Below are positions 55,241 through 63,824 of a stretch of 64,000 bases of DNA, one piece after another. The stretch lies in the NCBI RefSeq assembly GCF_001528745.1, contig NZ_BCNS01000142.1, positions 1-64,000 on the forward strand, read 5' to 3'. The notes below the pieces were generated by a model. The model was not told the origin of the DNA, did no database searches, and saw only the letters and a program-made list of their open reading frames with translations. The DNA is from Marinobacterium profundum (lineage in GTDB: Bacteria > Pseudomonadota > Gammaproteobacteria > Pseudomonadales > Balneatricaceae). Within the stretch, counting starts at the first letter, position 1; each line of letters opens with the position of its first letter. A program made the position numbers and the translations under genes.

Positions 55241-55849
55241 TTAGGTTATGCCCAGCAGCATGATGGCGCGGTCAGCGACTTGCTGCACATCCTCATACTG
55301 ATGGGTGACCATCAGCAGCGTCTTCTGTGCCGCTTTGGCGGTGCGTCTTGTCCAGTCGGTGGCGCGCTGGCGACTGTGGGGGTCGAGTTCGGCGAAGGGC
55401 TCGTCCAGCAGCACTATGGGTTCGGGGCGCAACAGGGTGCGAATCAGCGCAATGCGTTGGCGTTGGCCACCGGACAGCTCAGTGGGCCTGCGTGCCAGCA
55501 ACTCGGCCACTTCCAGCGTATCGAGCGCCGACTGCAGGGTCTCTTTAGGCAGCGTTGCACTGAGGCCCAGGCTCAGATTGTCGGCAATACTCAGGTGCTC
55601 AAACAGGTTGTGATCCTGAAACAGCATGCTCACCGGCCTTTGCGCAGCACCTAGCCCCAGCAGGGATTGGCCCTGCCAGTCGAGCCGGCCGCAGTGGGCC
55701 GATGCAAAGCCTGCGATGCAGTCCAGCAGAGTGGTTTTGCCAACACCGCTGCGCCCCTGTATGGCCAGAATCTCACCGCGTTGAACCTGCAGTGAATAAC
55801 GCAGCGGCTGCTGATCACGCAGCACCTGCAGATCCTCTATATCAAGCAT
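55241..55849 (-). CDS. thiQ: thiamine ABC importer ATPase ThiQ
   Basis: A 202-residue ATPase. GRSGVGKTT, LSGGQRQRIALIR and IVLLDEPFAELDP are the ATPase motifs. The short length and a glutamine-rich N-terminal segment match ThiQ. ATG 55849 is chosen because it overlaps the thiP stop by eight bases (GGATGCTTGA). It powers ThiP for thiamine and thiamine phosphate uptake. Confidence 0.92.
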   Translation of the reverse strand: MLDIEDLQVLRDQQPLRYSLQVQRGEILAIQGRSGVGKTTLLDCIAGFASAHCGRLDWQGQSLLGLGAAQRPVSMLFQDHNLFEHLSIADNLSLGLSATLPKETLQSALDTLEVAELLARRPTELSGGQRQRIALIRTLLRPEPIVLLDEPFAELDPHSRQRATDWTRRTAKAAQKTLLMVTHQYEDVQQVADRAIMLLGIT

Positions 55850-57443
55850 CCTGTTGTCCTTTCTCGAAGTGCTGAAACAGCCAGACCACCAGTGCACAAA
55901 TCAGCAGTAACAGCAGGGAGGCAACCGAAGCCTCGCCCATGCGGTAGGTACCGGCGTAGCCGTAAATCAGCCAGGGCAGGGTGGTCCAGTCGCTGGTGCC
56001 GAAGATGGAAAAGATCGCCACATCCCCCATGGCAAGCAGCAGCATCAGCGCAAAGCTGGTGATGCAGGCGCGGCGCATATAAGGCCACTCAATGCGCAGG
56101 CGCTCTTGGAATCCGAGTTTCAGTGAGCGCACCAGACGCTCATACTGACGGTCGAACTGCAGCAGTCGGGGGCGCAGTTGCTGCACGGCATAGGGCAGGA
56201 TCAGCACCATATTGAGCAGCACCACAAACAGCATGCCCCAGTGATCCAGATCCAGGCGCGGCAGCAGCAAAATATAGAGCCCGACCGACACCACCATGGC
56301 CGGTGCCACCAGGGCGTGGGTACTCAGCCAGTCGCACAGTAGCGCCAGGGTATTGCGGCCTTCAGTGCGAGCAAAACGCGAGGGCAACAGCGTGGCGTAG
56401 GCGAGTAACAGGGCGCCAGTACCGGCAATGGCTGCGATGAGCAAGGTAATGAATGCAGGCCGGGCTATAGCCAGCCAGTCAAAGCGTGCCAGGTTCACCT
56501 GTAGTACGCCGGGCACCAGGGCCAGCAATGGTAACAGCAGCGCCAGCGCGGCCGTGGCGTATAGCAGCCGGTGCAGGCGCTGCATGGCGGCACCGGGTTT
56601 GGGTGTCCAGTGCTGTTGGGTACTATCAACGCCCAGCCACTGGTTACCACCGAGTCGGTTCAGTAACAGGAAAAGGCTGCCGGCAATCAGCAGCTGGGTC
56701 CAGGCCAGCGTCAGGGCTTCGGGGATATTGAAGTCGTACTTGAGGGACTGATAGATTGCCACTTCCAGGGTGGTGGCTCGAGGTCCGCCACCGAGGGCCA
56801 GCACCACGGCAAAGCTGTTAAAACAGAGCACGAACACAAAACCGAACAGCTGCAGCATGCCGGCACGCAGGGCCGGCCATTCGATCAGGCGCAAGCGCTG
56901 CCAGGCTCCGAGCTTGAGCTGTGCTGCCAGCTTCCAGCTGCTGTCGGGAATATGCTGCAGCTGCAAGAGTTGTACTCGAATGGCAAAGGGCAGGTTCAGA
57001 TACACATGGGCGATCAGGATGCCGGGCAGGCCGTAGAGGTTCCAGTCTTGTCCAAGCCAGGGGCTGATGAGTCCCTGGCGCCCGAGCAGCGCCACCAGTC
57101 CGGTTATCAGGATAAGTGTTGGCATCACGAAGCTGAGCACACACAGGCTCAGAAAGCTCTGACGCAACCAGAGCCCTGGGCTGTAATAGAGTGCTCTCGC
57201 CACGGGCCAGGCGAGAACGAGCGCCAGCAGAGCGCTCAAGCCCGCCTGTTTGATGGAAAACCAGACAACGCTGTGAAAATAACCATCTGATAGCAGGCGG
57301 GTGTCCAGGCGGCTCTCAGTCCCCGAGCTATCAAATCCGATCAGGCCATAGAACGCCAGTACGGTGACAGCCAGGCTGAACCCCAGGGCCAGCATGCCGG
57401 CAGCAAGCATAGCGGCAGTTACTGTGCGGCGCTGCTGCGCCAC
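55842..57443 (-). CDS. thiP: thiamine ABC importer permease ThiP
   Basis: A 533-residue double permease with two MalF-like halves and about 12 helices. The EAA loops are seen in AAQLKLGAWQRLRLIEWPAL and LVRSLKLGFQERLRIEWPYM. The start is uncertain: GTG 57443 overlaps thiB by 25 bp and gives an N-terminus like E. coli ThiP (MATRRQ...); ATG 57410 follows the thiB stop by eight bases. The gene is the middle of thiB-thiP-thiQ. Confidence 0.9.
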   Translation of the reverse strand: MAQQRRTVTAAMLAAGMLALGFSLAVTVLAFYGLIGFDSSGTESRLDTRLLSDGYFHSVVWFSIKQAGLSALLALVLAWPVARALYYSPGLWLRQSFLSLCVLSFVMPTLILITGLVALLGRQGLISPWLGQDWNLYGLPGILIAHVYLNLPFAIRVQLLQLQHIPDSSWKLAAQLKLGAWQRLRLIEWPALRAGMLQLFGFVFVLCFNSFAVVLALGGGPRATTLEVAIYQSLKYDFNIPEALTLAWTQLLIAGSLFLLLNRLGGNQWLGVDSTQQHWTPKPGAAMQRLHRLLYATAALALLLPLLALVPGVLQVNLARFDWLAIARPAFITLLIAAIAGTGALLLAYATLLPSRFARTEGRNTLALLCDWLSTHALVAPAMVVSVGLYILLLPRLDLDHWGMLFVVLLNMVLILPYAVQQLRPRLLQFDRQYERLVRSLKLGFQERLRIEWPYMRRACITSFALMLLLAMGDVAIFSIFGTSDWTTLPWLIYGYAGTYRMGEASVASLLLLLICALVVWLFQHFEKGQQDA

Positions 57444-58402
57444 TCACGCAGCCATTGCTGGCGCGAGGCACCGGCTTCTTCGGCGCTAAAACCAATACGC
57501 TGGGGGCTGATTAGCTCGCCGAATACCGGCGGTAGCTCAACATTGTCTATCACCGGCAGCATCCAGTTGGTGACAGGGATAATGGCCTGGGCTTGGGGGG
57601 ATACCAGAAACTGCAGGAAGTCGCGTCCCAGGTCTTTGTTCTGGCTGGTGCTAGTGATGGCGGCCAGTTCTATCTGTGCCACGTGACCTTCACTGAACGG
57701 AGCGGCGCGGTACTGCGTCTTGTTTTCGGCCACCACATGGTAGGCCGGCGAGGTGTTATAGCTCAGCACATAGTCGGCATCGCCCGCGAGAAACAGGCTA
57801 TAGGCTTCCCACCAGCCTTTGGTGACCGTGACCGTATGGCGGGATAACTGTTGCCAGGCCGCCGGCGCTTCATCGCCGTAGACCGCCTTGACCCACATCA
57901 TCAGGCCCTGGCCCGGGGTGCTGGTGCGCGGGTCCTGGTAGATCACGCTGGCATCGGACTCGATCAGCGCCCGCAGAGAGGTTACCGGCTGGCTGATTTT
58001 GCTGCTGTCATAGATAAAGGCAAAGTAGCCAAAATCAAAGGGTACGAAGCTGTCGTCCTGCCAGGCCAGCTCCTGGCGCAATGGGCTAATGCTCAGCCCG
58101 TGGGGCTCAATAAGCCCGGTGGCACGGGTGTCCACGCTCAGGCCATCATCAATGCCCAGAATCACATCTGCCTTGTTGTTCTCGCCCTCGATCCGCAGCC
58201 GATTGAGGATACTGACGCCGTCTTCCACCGCCACGTATTCCAGATCACAGCCGCACTGGGCTTCGAAGGCCTGTTCCAGCTGCGGACCTGGCCCCCATTC
58301 GGATACGAAAGAGTCATAGGTATAGACGCGCAGATCCGCGGCCTGGCTGGCCTGGGTGAGTCCGAACGCCAGTGCTGAGCACAGGCCTATAATAGTTTTC
58401 AT
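57419..58402 (-). CDS. thiB: thiamine-binding periplasmic protein ThiB (TbpA)
   Basis: A 327-residue binding protein with signal peptide about 1-21 (ASQAA). DLRVYTYDSFVSEWGPGPQLEQAFEAQCGCDLEYV and DVILGIDDGLS match ThiB, including the CGC pair. It binds thiamine, TMP and TPP and passes them to ThiP. It is first in the operon and divergent from the kinase-like gene at 58511. The 108-bp spacer shows no TPP riboswitch. Confidence 0.92.
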   Translation of the reverse strand: MKTIIGLCSALAFGLTQASQAADLRVYTYDSFVSEWGPGPQLEQAFEAQCGCDLEYVAVEDGVSILNRLRIEGENNKADVILGIDDGLSVDTRATGLIEPHGLSISPLRQELAWQDDSFVPFDFGYFAFIYDSSKISQPVTSLRALIESDASVIYQDPRTSTPGQGLMMWVKAVYGDEAPAAWQQLSRHTVTVTKGWWEAYSLFLAGDADYVLSYNTSPAYHVVAENKTQYRAAPFSEGHVAQIELAAITSTSQNKDLGRDFLQFLVSPQAQAIIPVTNWMLPVIDNVELPPVFGELISPQRIGFSAEEAGASRQQWLREWRSSAAQ

Positions 58403-58510
58403 GCTAATCCTTCAATGCCGGTGGCAGACGCCGGACATCATGGCAGGTACACTGCGCCGACCGTGGGTCTGTAATGGGCCCGGATTCTAACGCAGCCGGT
58501 AGTTTCAGTC

Positions 58511-59431
58511 ATGCAAGCAGCGCCCTTTTCCGCCGTACAGCCCGTCGTTCAGTCTGCGATTCACCTATATATGCAACAGCACCCTGAGCTGGCCTCGGTA
58601 TCGCCACAGTGGCAGCCCATGGCCGGTGGCAGCAGCAATAGGCTCTATAGTTCGGTCGCCGACTCGCTGGTGCTGCGGGTGAATGCTGCGCCCGAGCAGG
58701 TGCCTGGCGTTGATCGCAGGCGCGAGGCCGATGTGCTGGCACAGCTGCAGGGGCAGCCCTGGGCGCCCTGGGTACTGCACTGTGCCGTGCAGCCCAGCGC
58801 AGAGGGTGATCATGGCTGGCTGCTGACCCGCTGGCATGGCGAGAGCCCTGTAAGTGAATTGACCAGAGCGCAGCGCGCTCAACTGCGTGATGCCGTGTCC
58901 GCCTGGCAGGGACTTGAACTGGATGTGGATGTAGCAGGTCAGGAAAAGAGCCTGGTAATGGATTACGACGCTCTGCTCGCAGGCTACGGCGCCCAGCTTG
59001 TCGGCCTGCCGATGGAGCGCGCCCTGCAGCAGTTGGTGGTTCGCGCAGCACGGGAGCTGGCATTGTTGCCCGAGATCCCCCAGGTTCTGACGCACCATGA
59101 TCTGCATCCCGGCAATCTGTGCCTGAACGCAGGCGCGCTGGTGGTGGTGGACTGGGAATATGCGGCTCTTGGCTCTGCCTGGTTTGATGCCGCCGCCCTG
59201 ATACAGCGCTGTGGCATGAAGGCGGAGGATATCGCTGCGCTGCCGGCATTTGCGACTATCGATGCAACACAGTTGGTGGACGGTCTGATGAGGGCGCGCT
59301 GGCTGTGTGAAGCGCTGGAATGTCTCTGGTACTGGGCCCGTGGCCTGGCCGGCACTGACCGCAAGATGGCGGATTTGATGCGCGACACCCTGCGGCTGTT
59401 CAAACAGCCTGAATTAACGGTGGCGGGCTGA
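58511..59431 (+). CDS. APH/choline kinase-fold kinase, probable thiamine kinase
   Basis: A 306-residue small-molecule kinase. GGSSNRLYS in the nucleotide loop, the Brenner motif HHDLHPGNLCL (catalytic Asp, Asn) and VVDWEYAALGSAWFD (metal-binding Asp) are intact. The divergent partner thiBPQ imports thiamine, so phosphorylation of thiamine to TMP (ThiK activity) is the natural assignment. Choline or ethanolamine kinase remains possible, because the fold does not distinguish them. Confidence 0.75.
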   Translation: MQAAPFSAVQPVVQSAIHLYMQQHPELASVSPQWQPMAGGSSNRLYSSVADSLVLRVNAAPEQVPGVDRRREADVLAQLQGQPWAPWVLHCAVQPSAEGDHGWLLTRWHGESPVSELTRAQRAQLRDAVSAWQGLELDVDVAGQEKSLVMDYDALLAGYGAQLVGLPMERALQQLVVRAARELALLPEIPQVLTHHDLHPGNLCLNAGALVVVDWEYAALGSAWFDAAALIQRCGMKAEDIAALPAFATIDATQLVDGLMRARWLCEALECLWYWARGLAGTDRKMADLMRDTLRLFKQPELTVAG

Positions 59432-59464
59432 CGTCCCTACTGGACCACCGATCTCGACCAAGTA

Positions 59465-59530
59465 GGATGCAGCGAAGAGAAACCCATCAATGGTCCATTG
59501 TTGGGCTAGGTCTCTTCGGGCCTGCAACCT
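59465..59530. repeat. palindromic intergenic element
   Basis: CGAAGAGA (59473) pairs with TCTCTTCG (59511), and CCCATCAATGG with CCATTGTTGGG just inside (one mismatch). GGATGCAG and CCTGCAACCT flank it. Similar small palindromes that begin with GTAGG and contain AACCCA are common between genes in pseudomonads and oceanospirilla. Function unknown. Confidence 0.6.
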
Positions 59531-59623
59531 GCGGCCATATTAAAAACAATGCTTAGAGTACAGTGTCGCCCATTCCCATGGGGTATTCCGCACAAGCGGC
59601 TTTGGCGGGGACATAACATCATC

Positions 59624-59662
59624 TTGATCGATCGCTCAAATTAAGACTTGAACGGTCGTTCA
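59624..59662. promoter_or_regulatory. two TetR-type palindromes
   Basis: TTGATCGATCGCTCAA (59624-59639, 7 of 8 positions symmetric) and TGAACGGTCGTTCA (59649-59662, perfect) lie 24 bp apart, centre to centre. This spacing and length are typical of TetR-family operators. They lie 114-152 bp upstream of the AhpD-like gene. No TetR gene is in the window. Confidence 0.65.
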
Positions 59663-59775
59663 TGTTGGATTACCATAGTCCTAACTTGAACAAATGATCA
59701 AGTTGTTGCAAGAAGGGCTGCTTACCAATAGAGCGGCCCGACAACAGATTTATTTGGATCACACCAGGAGAGATC

Positions 59776-60330
59776 ATGACTGAATTTAAGCTTCACACTA
59801 TGGAATCCGCCCCAGCCGACAGCAAGCCGCTGCTGGAGGATTCCCTCAAAGGTTTCGGCATGATTCCCAATCTGCACGCCGTAATGGCAGAAGCACCTGG
59901 GCTGCTGGAAGGCTACAAGCTGCTGCACGAATTCTTCCAGAACACCTCGTTCGACAAGGATGAACTGACCGTGGTGTGGCAGACCATCAACGTAGAGCAT
60001 GAGTGCCATTACTGTGTACCGGCTCATACCGGTATCGCGCACATGATGAAGGTTGATGGCGCATTGACTGAAGCGCTGCGTAACAGCACCGCCATGCCCA
60101 CGCAAAAGTTGCAGGTACTGCACGATACGACTCTGGCGATAGTGCGTAATCGCGGCCACCTGAGCGAAGCTGAAGTTGAAACCTTTTTTGCGGCAGGATA
60201 CGCTCAGCGCCAGCTGCTCGAAATCGTACTGGGCCTGTCGCAGAAGGTGATGAGCAACTATGTAAACCACCTCGCCAACACGCCGGTCGATAAAGCGTTT
60301 GAGAAGTTCTCCTGGCAAAAGCAAGGCTGA
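59776..60330 (+). CDS. AhpD-like / carboxymuconolactone decarboxylase-family protein
   Basis: A 184-residue helical protein. EHECHYCVPAH carries Glu76, Cys77, Cys80 and His84, the AhpD-type redox centre. Such proteins are peroxidase-linked disulfide reductases or stress proteins. ATG 59776 has AGGAGAG upstream. It is first in a short run with EthD and 2OG-like genes, which would be controlled by the TetR-type palindromes. It suggests an oxidative or xenobiotic response. Confidence 0.85.
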   Translation: MTEFKLHTMESAPADSKPLLEDSLKGFGMIPNLHAVMAEAPGLLEGYKLLHEFFQNTSFDKDELTVVWQTINVEHECHYCVPAHTGIAHMMKVDGALTEALRNSTAMPTQKLQVLHDTTLAIVRNRGHLSEAEVETFFAAGYAQRQLLEIVLGLSQKVMSNYVNHLANTPVDKAFEKFSWQKQG

Positions 60331-60444
60331 GTGTTTGAAGTTGAAGGCAGGGCGCCGCCTGGGGGATTTGTCAGCTGACGCTCTGTTTACTTAGCTAATT
60401 TTTCCAGAATTTTCAGCAAGGGTCTGACTTTCAAGGTGGCCTGA

Positions 60445-60753
60445 ATGATTAAAGTGTCTGTAATGTATCCCAAGGGTGCCGATATCCATTTCGACACTGA
60501 TTATTTTTTGACATCCCACAAACCGCTGGTGGTCAAGTTGCTTGGTGATGCGCTAAAAGGCGTTGAGGTTAACTTCGGTCTTGCAGGGCCTTCCGGTAAA
60601 GCGGCACCCTATATCGCAATGACGCACCTGACATTTGAGTCTATGGAAGGGGCTCTTCAGTCCTTTATGCATCATGCGCCAAGGCTGTTAGCCGATGTAA
60701 CCAACTACACCAATGTCCAGCCGCAGCTGCAGATTAGCGAAATAGTTCAGTAA
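60445..60753 (+). CDS. EthD-family protein
   Basis: A 102-residue dimeric alpha-beta-barrel protein. IKVSVMYPKGADIHFDTDYFLTSHKPLV is the EthD start, and a C-terminal VQPQLQISEIV strand closes it. EthD-like proteins accompany catabolic and stress genes but have no clear catalytic residue. AAGGTGG precedes the ATG. It follows the AhpD-like gene by 114 bp. Confidence 0.85.
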   Translation: MIKVSVMYPKGADIHFDTDYFLTSHKPLVVKLLGDALKGVEVNFGLAGPSGKAAPYIAMTHLTFESMEGALQSFMHHAPRLLADVTNYTNVQPQLQISEIVQ

Positions 60754-60847
60754 GCCGAGCGATTCCGCGCCCGCACTGCTGGGCGCTCAAGCTGCTTTCA
60801 GGGCAGGTTCTGTAGTCCCGCTTGCGTTCGTATAGGAAGAAGTACCT

Positions 60848-61147
60848 TTGGTCGCCAAAGTCAGAAACAGAGTGATATTTAGCTCGTCCAGGTTTTCCGT
60901 CAATCTTGTGACCTATCCCACCGATCACAAGGTGATGCGGCATATAGACCATGCCCCCGAAAGGAAGTACTACAAGTTAAATTTTGTACTCGTAAAGCCT
61001 GAATTCGGTGGCGTTTTCGACTGTGAAAAATGCATTCTCAACCTGTTTGGGCGCATCTATCTTTTTCGGCCAGATCAATATGAACATAGCGTTTCCCGCA
61101 TAGAGGCGGGCAAGCGCGTTTTGTTGAGCTTCGCATTGAGTATCTAG
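60848..61147 (+). CDS. 2OG-Fe(II) oxygenase-like small protein
   Basis: A 99-residue protein that starts with TTG, preceded by AGGAAGAAG. His32-x-Asp34 (MRHIDH), His80 (YEHSV) and Arg90 (GKRVLLSFAL) have the spacing of the jelly-roll 2-oxoglutarate/iron oxygenase site, with Arg exactly ten residues after the distal His. At 99 residues it is only about half the usual length, so it may be a minimal member or a trimmed one. The N-terminal RFSVNLVTYPTD strand matches the family's first core strand. No neighbour shows its substrate. Confidence in the fold is moderate. Confidence 0.55.
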   Translation: MVAKVRNRVIFSSSRFSVNLVTYPTDHKVMRHIDHAPERKYYKLNFVLVKPEFGGVFDCEKCILNLFGRIYLFRPDQYEHSVSRIEAGKRVLLSFALSI

Positions 61148-61225
61148 CAATAATCTTGGTATTTTCCGCTGTGTTCCTGCCGCAAATGCTGGTGCCGGAA
61201 ATGATGACGGTCTTTAAATAAAAAG

Positions 61226-61269
61226 AGCGAAGCCTGTGGGTGCAGCACATTTTGCCTGCAGGCTTCGCT
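61226..61269 (-). terminator. minus-strand terminator-like hairpin
   Basis: AGCGAAGCCTG and CAGGCTTCGCT are perfect 11-bp arms around 22 bases. On the minus strand it is followed by CTTTTTATTT. It lies 220 bp beyond the allE stop. Confidence 0.6.
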
Positions 61270-61361
61270 TGAAAGTACAGTCTGGCGGCGATGCCGCCGG
61301 AGCTGCGTTGCCGGTAACGGCAGGGTGATGTAGGGGTTTGAAACAAAGGATTTGAGACAAG

Positions 61362-61396
61362 AGCCTGGGCAGATGGGTGCTGCCCGGGCTTTTTTG
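61362..61396 (+). terminator. plus-strand terminator
   Basis: AGCCTGGGCAG and CTGCCCGGGCT (one G-U) around a 7-base loop, followed by TTTTTTG. It ends the rightward run of small genes. Nothing else is seen in 61148-61492. Confidence 0.85.
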
Positions 61397-61492
61397 TCCC
61401 TCGCACTTGCGTGCCAGGGGCAGGCCGGTGTTAGAGATAGCCCTCGGCTTTCACCCGTCGGCTGTGCGGGCGGGGCTTGGGAATAGAACCGC

Positions 61493-62329
61493 TTAGCGTG
61501 GCGCGTTGAGGCGCAGGTTCATATGGCGGTTGACGTCTTTGTACAGCAGGTAGCGGAAGCGGCCCGGACCGCCGGCGTAGCAGGCCTGGGGGCAGAAGGC
61601 GCGCAGCCACATGAAGTCACCGGCCTCGACCTCGACCCAGTCCTGGTTCAGGCGATAGACCGCCTTGCCTTCCAGTACATAGAGTCCGTGCTCCATGACG
61701 TGGGTTTCGGCGAACGGGATAACACAGCCAGGCTCGAAGGTGACGATATTCACATGCATGTCATGGCGCATGTCGCTCATGTCGACGAAGCGGGAGGTGA
61801 CCCAGTGCCCGTCGGTGTCGGGCATCGGGATTGGCTCGATATCCTGTTCGTTGGTGACGAAGGCTTCGGGATGGGGCACGCCTTCCACCGCCTGGTAGTA
61901 CTTGCGAATCCAGTGGAAGCGTACCGCCTGATCGCTGTTGTTGCGCAGACGCCAGTCGGCGGCGGGCGGTATAAAGGCATAACCGCCTGGTTGCAGGCGA
62001 TGGACGGTGCCTTGCAGCGTCAGCTCGACTTCGCCCTCGACCACGAAGAGGACGGCTTCTGCGTTCGGATCCTGCTCCGGCTTGTCGCTGCCGCCGCCGG
62101 GGCTGACTTCAACGATGTACTGGGAGAAGGTTTCGGCGAAACCGGACAGCGGTCGTGCCAGCACCCAAAGGCGGGTGTTGTCCCAGAAGGGTAAATGGCT
62201 GGTGACGATGTCCCGCATGACTCCCTTGGGAATAACGGCGTAGGCTTCGGTGAACATCGCGCGGTCAGTCAGCAGTTCCTGTTGGCTCGGGTGCCCGCCC
62301 TGGGGGGCGTAGTAGCTGTTCTTGGACAT
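61493..62329 (-). CDS. allE: (S)-ureidoglycine aminohydrolase
   Basis: A 278-residue bicupin of the YlbA/AllE family. The second cupin holds the Mn-binding residues in ETHVMEHGLYVLEGKAVYRL. It turns (S)-ureidoglycine into (S)-ureidoglycolate with release of ammonia, in the purine (allantoin) breakdown pathway. ATG 62329 is preceded by AGAGG; the longer reading to 62386 lacks a site. A perfect palindrome 210 bp upstream may bind its regulator. No other allantoin gene lies within the window, so its partners must lie elsewhere. Confidence 0.9.
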   Translation of the reverse strand: MSKNSYYAPQGGHPSQQELLTDRAMFTEAYAVIPKGVMRDIVTSHLPFWDNTRLWVLARPLSGFAETFSQYIVEVSPGGGSDKPEQDPNAEAVLFVVEGEVELTLQGTVHRLQPGGYAFIPPAADWRLRNNSDQAVRFHWIRKYYQAVEGVPHPEAFVTNEQDIEPIPMPDTDGHWVTSRFVDMSDMRHDMHVNIVTFEPGCVIPFAETHVMEHGLYVLEGKAVYRLNQDWVEVEAGDFMWLRAFCPQACYAGGPGRFRYLLYKDVNRHMNLRLNAPR

Positions 62330-62536
62330 GAATGCCTCTTTGGTTGGTGGTCTTGATCCGCGATCGCCCTGTCCTGAACAGGACATGCCCGCACTGGAAG
62401 AGCCGGGTATGGAGACCGGGATCGGTCATTTGGCTAACGCGTTAAAGTACGCGACTGGGCGCCGCTTGCTGAGATGGGTCAATGGTCACACTCTATAGAA
62501 TCAACAGATGTATTCTCAAATTAAATATTTGGATAA

Positions 62537-62561
62537 GAAGTATTCGATTATCGAATACTTC
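62537..62561. promoter_or_regulatory. perfect 11-bp palindrome upstream of allE
   Basis: GAAGTATTCGA and TCGAATACTTC are separated by TTA, about 210 bp upstream of the allE start. The length, AT-rich centre and lack of a T tract suggest an operator (GntR or PucR class). The 311-bp spacer 62330-62640 has no gene I can support. Confidence 0.5.
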
Positions 62562-62640
62562 ATCATCATCAGGCTCATTCAATGGAGCTAATACTGCCCG
62601 ATGACGAATTCGCAGCATTCAATGCGTTATTTCTGGGTAC

Positions 62641-63318
62641 TTAATTGGCATCCAGCCGAAACAGTGCAGGCCCCAAAGTGCTGGGCGCCTGCTTGTGGTG
62701 ACTGTTATTGATCACAGGATCTATGGGCACGACTTCCAGCGCGCAGGGGAGGCTGGGCATCAGCAGCGGCATCAGGTGGTGTCCGTCGATGGTTGGATCC
62801 AGCCATCGCGCCCACAAATCGGCCGGCAGCATGACAGGTTGGCGGTGGTGTATCTGCTCCATTCCGGGGGCGGCGGCTGTGGTGAGAATGGTGCAGCTGT
62901 GTATTGTCTCGGCGCCATGCCCCCATTGCTCCCACAGGCCCGCAAAGGCAAAGACAGCGTCAACCGGCTGGATGGAGTAGGGCTGCTTGTGGCCCGCTTC
63001 GGTACGCCACTCAATGAAAGATGACGCCGGAATAATGCAGCGCTGGTGCTTGAGCGGGCCGCTAAATGCCTTGCTGCTCGCCAGAGTCTCTGCCTTGGCG
63101 TTGAACATCGAATAGCGCGTGTCCGGTTCCCGTGCCCAATGCGGCACCAGCCACCAGCGCATGTTTTGCAGAACGTTCTTCTCTTCCACCTGCCGTATCA
63201 CCGGCACCTGCTCCGTCGGCGCCAGGTTATAGCGCGTCTGGATGCGAAGGCTGATACCCAGTTCATCCAGCAGCCCCTGAGTGAATGGATCGTCAATCAC
63301 GTTGTAGCGTCCGCACAT
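62641..63318 (-). CDS. HMCES/YedK SRAP-domain protein
   Basis: A 225-residue protein that starts MCGRYN. After removal of Met the Cys2 amine/thiol binds abasic sites in single-stranded DNA. NAKAETLASSKAF and RCIIPASSFIEW, with the invariant Asn, Glu and His, are present. It crosslinks to abasic DNA and so protects replication forks. Length fits YedK. It is alone, with phage remnants to its right. Confidence 0.92.
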   Translation of the reverse strand: MCGRYNVIDDPFTQGLLDELGISLRIQTRYNLAPTEQVPVIRQVEEKNVLQNMRWWLVPHWAREPDTRYSMFNAKAETLASSKAFSGPLKHQRCIIPASSFIEWRTEAGHKQPYSIQPVDAVFAFAGLWEQWGHGAETIHSCTILTTAAAPGMEQIHHRQPVMLPADLWARWLDPTIDGHHLMPLLMPSLPCALEVVPIDPVINNSHHKQAPSTLGPALFRLDAN

Positions 63319-63519
63319 ATCTCAGTACCCACGTAAACTCTCTGGTTATCACAAGATAGCAAATGAGGTCACTGATGTTGGGGGAAGGCGGCTCAATGCG
63401 ATCTTGAGGCGTCTATACCTCCTCAAGGGCATGCAGATACAGGTGCCGGCGCACCAGCGCTTGGTCCCCCAGGCGTTCGGCCGCATGCTGCAGTATCCGG
63501 TCTAGTCCAATGTGTGCGC

Positions 63520-63637
63520 CCACAGTTTCGCCGGCAACACCCCGGCGCGGCCTTACCTGGGGCTGGGCAAGGACGACTAGCGCGAGGTGCTGTAGTTCTT
63601 GGAAGACGAGATACTTGCGCGGATGCCGGGCGCCTGA
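63520..63637 (+). pseudogene. remnant resembling a phage virion-morphogenesis (gpG-type) protein
   Basis: The frame from 63527 reads FAGNTPARPYLGLGKDD, stop, REVL, stop, FLEDEILARMPGA, stop. The RP(Y/F)LGL motif followed by acidic helix residues is the C-terminal signature of phage Mu gpG-like tail completion proteins. Two internal stops show decay. No other phage gene is visible in 63319-63824. The match is by eye only. Confidence 0.45.
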
Positions 63638-63824
63638 GAGCGCGTCTAAGCGACGCTAGCGGCAAGGGGTATCGTGGCATGGGTCGGAAGGGGTTAAACG
63701 AATCTGGAAGCGATTAATCGGAGTCTAGCTTGACCGTAGGGTGTGTCATGATAATTCGCTGTCTATTTTCACGCTTGTTGTCTAAGTTTGGAGTCTCAGG
63801 CCAAGCATGACACGGAGCTAGTCG

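Noticed and set aside
58403-58510. TPP riboswitch upstream of thiB
   Set aside because: None of the conserved thi-box blocks is visible on the minus strand, and the spacer is only 108 bp.
62583-62645. A 20-codon frame starting MELILPDDEF before the HMCES gene
   Set aside because: It has no clear ribosome-binding site, is very short, and overlaps the stop of the HMCES gene; no homologous family is recognised.
63413-63680. Minus-strand open frame opposite the phage remnant
   Set aside because: It is in codon register with the plus-strand phage-like frame, whose TAG stops read CTA on the other strand. It is open for that reason only and has no known motif.
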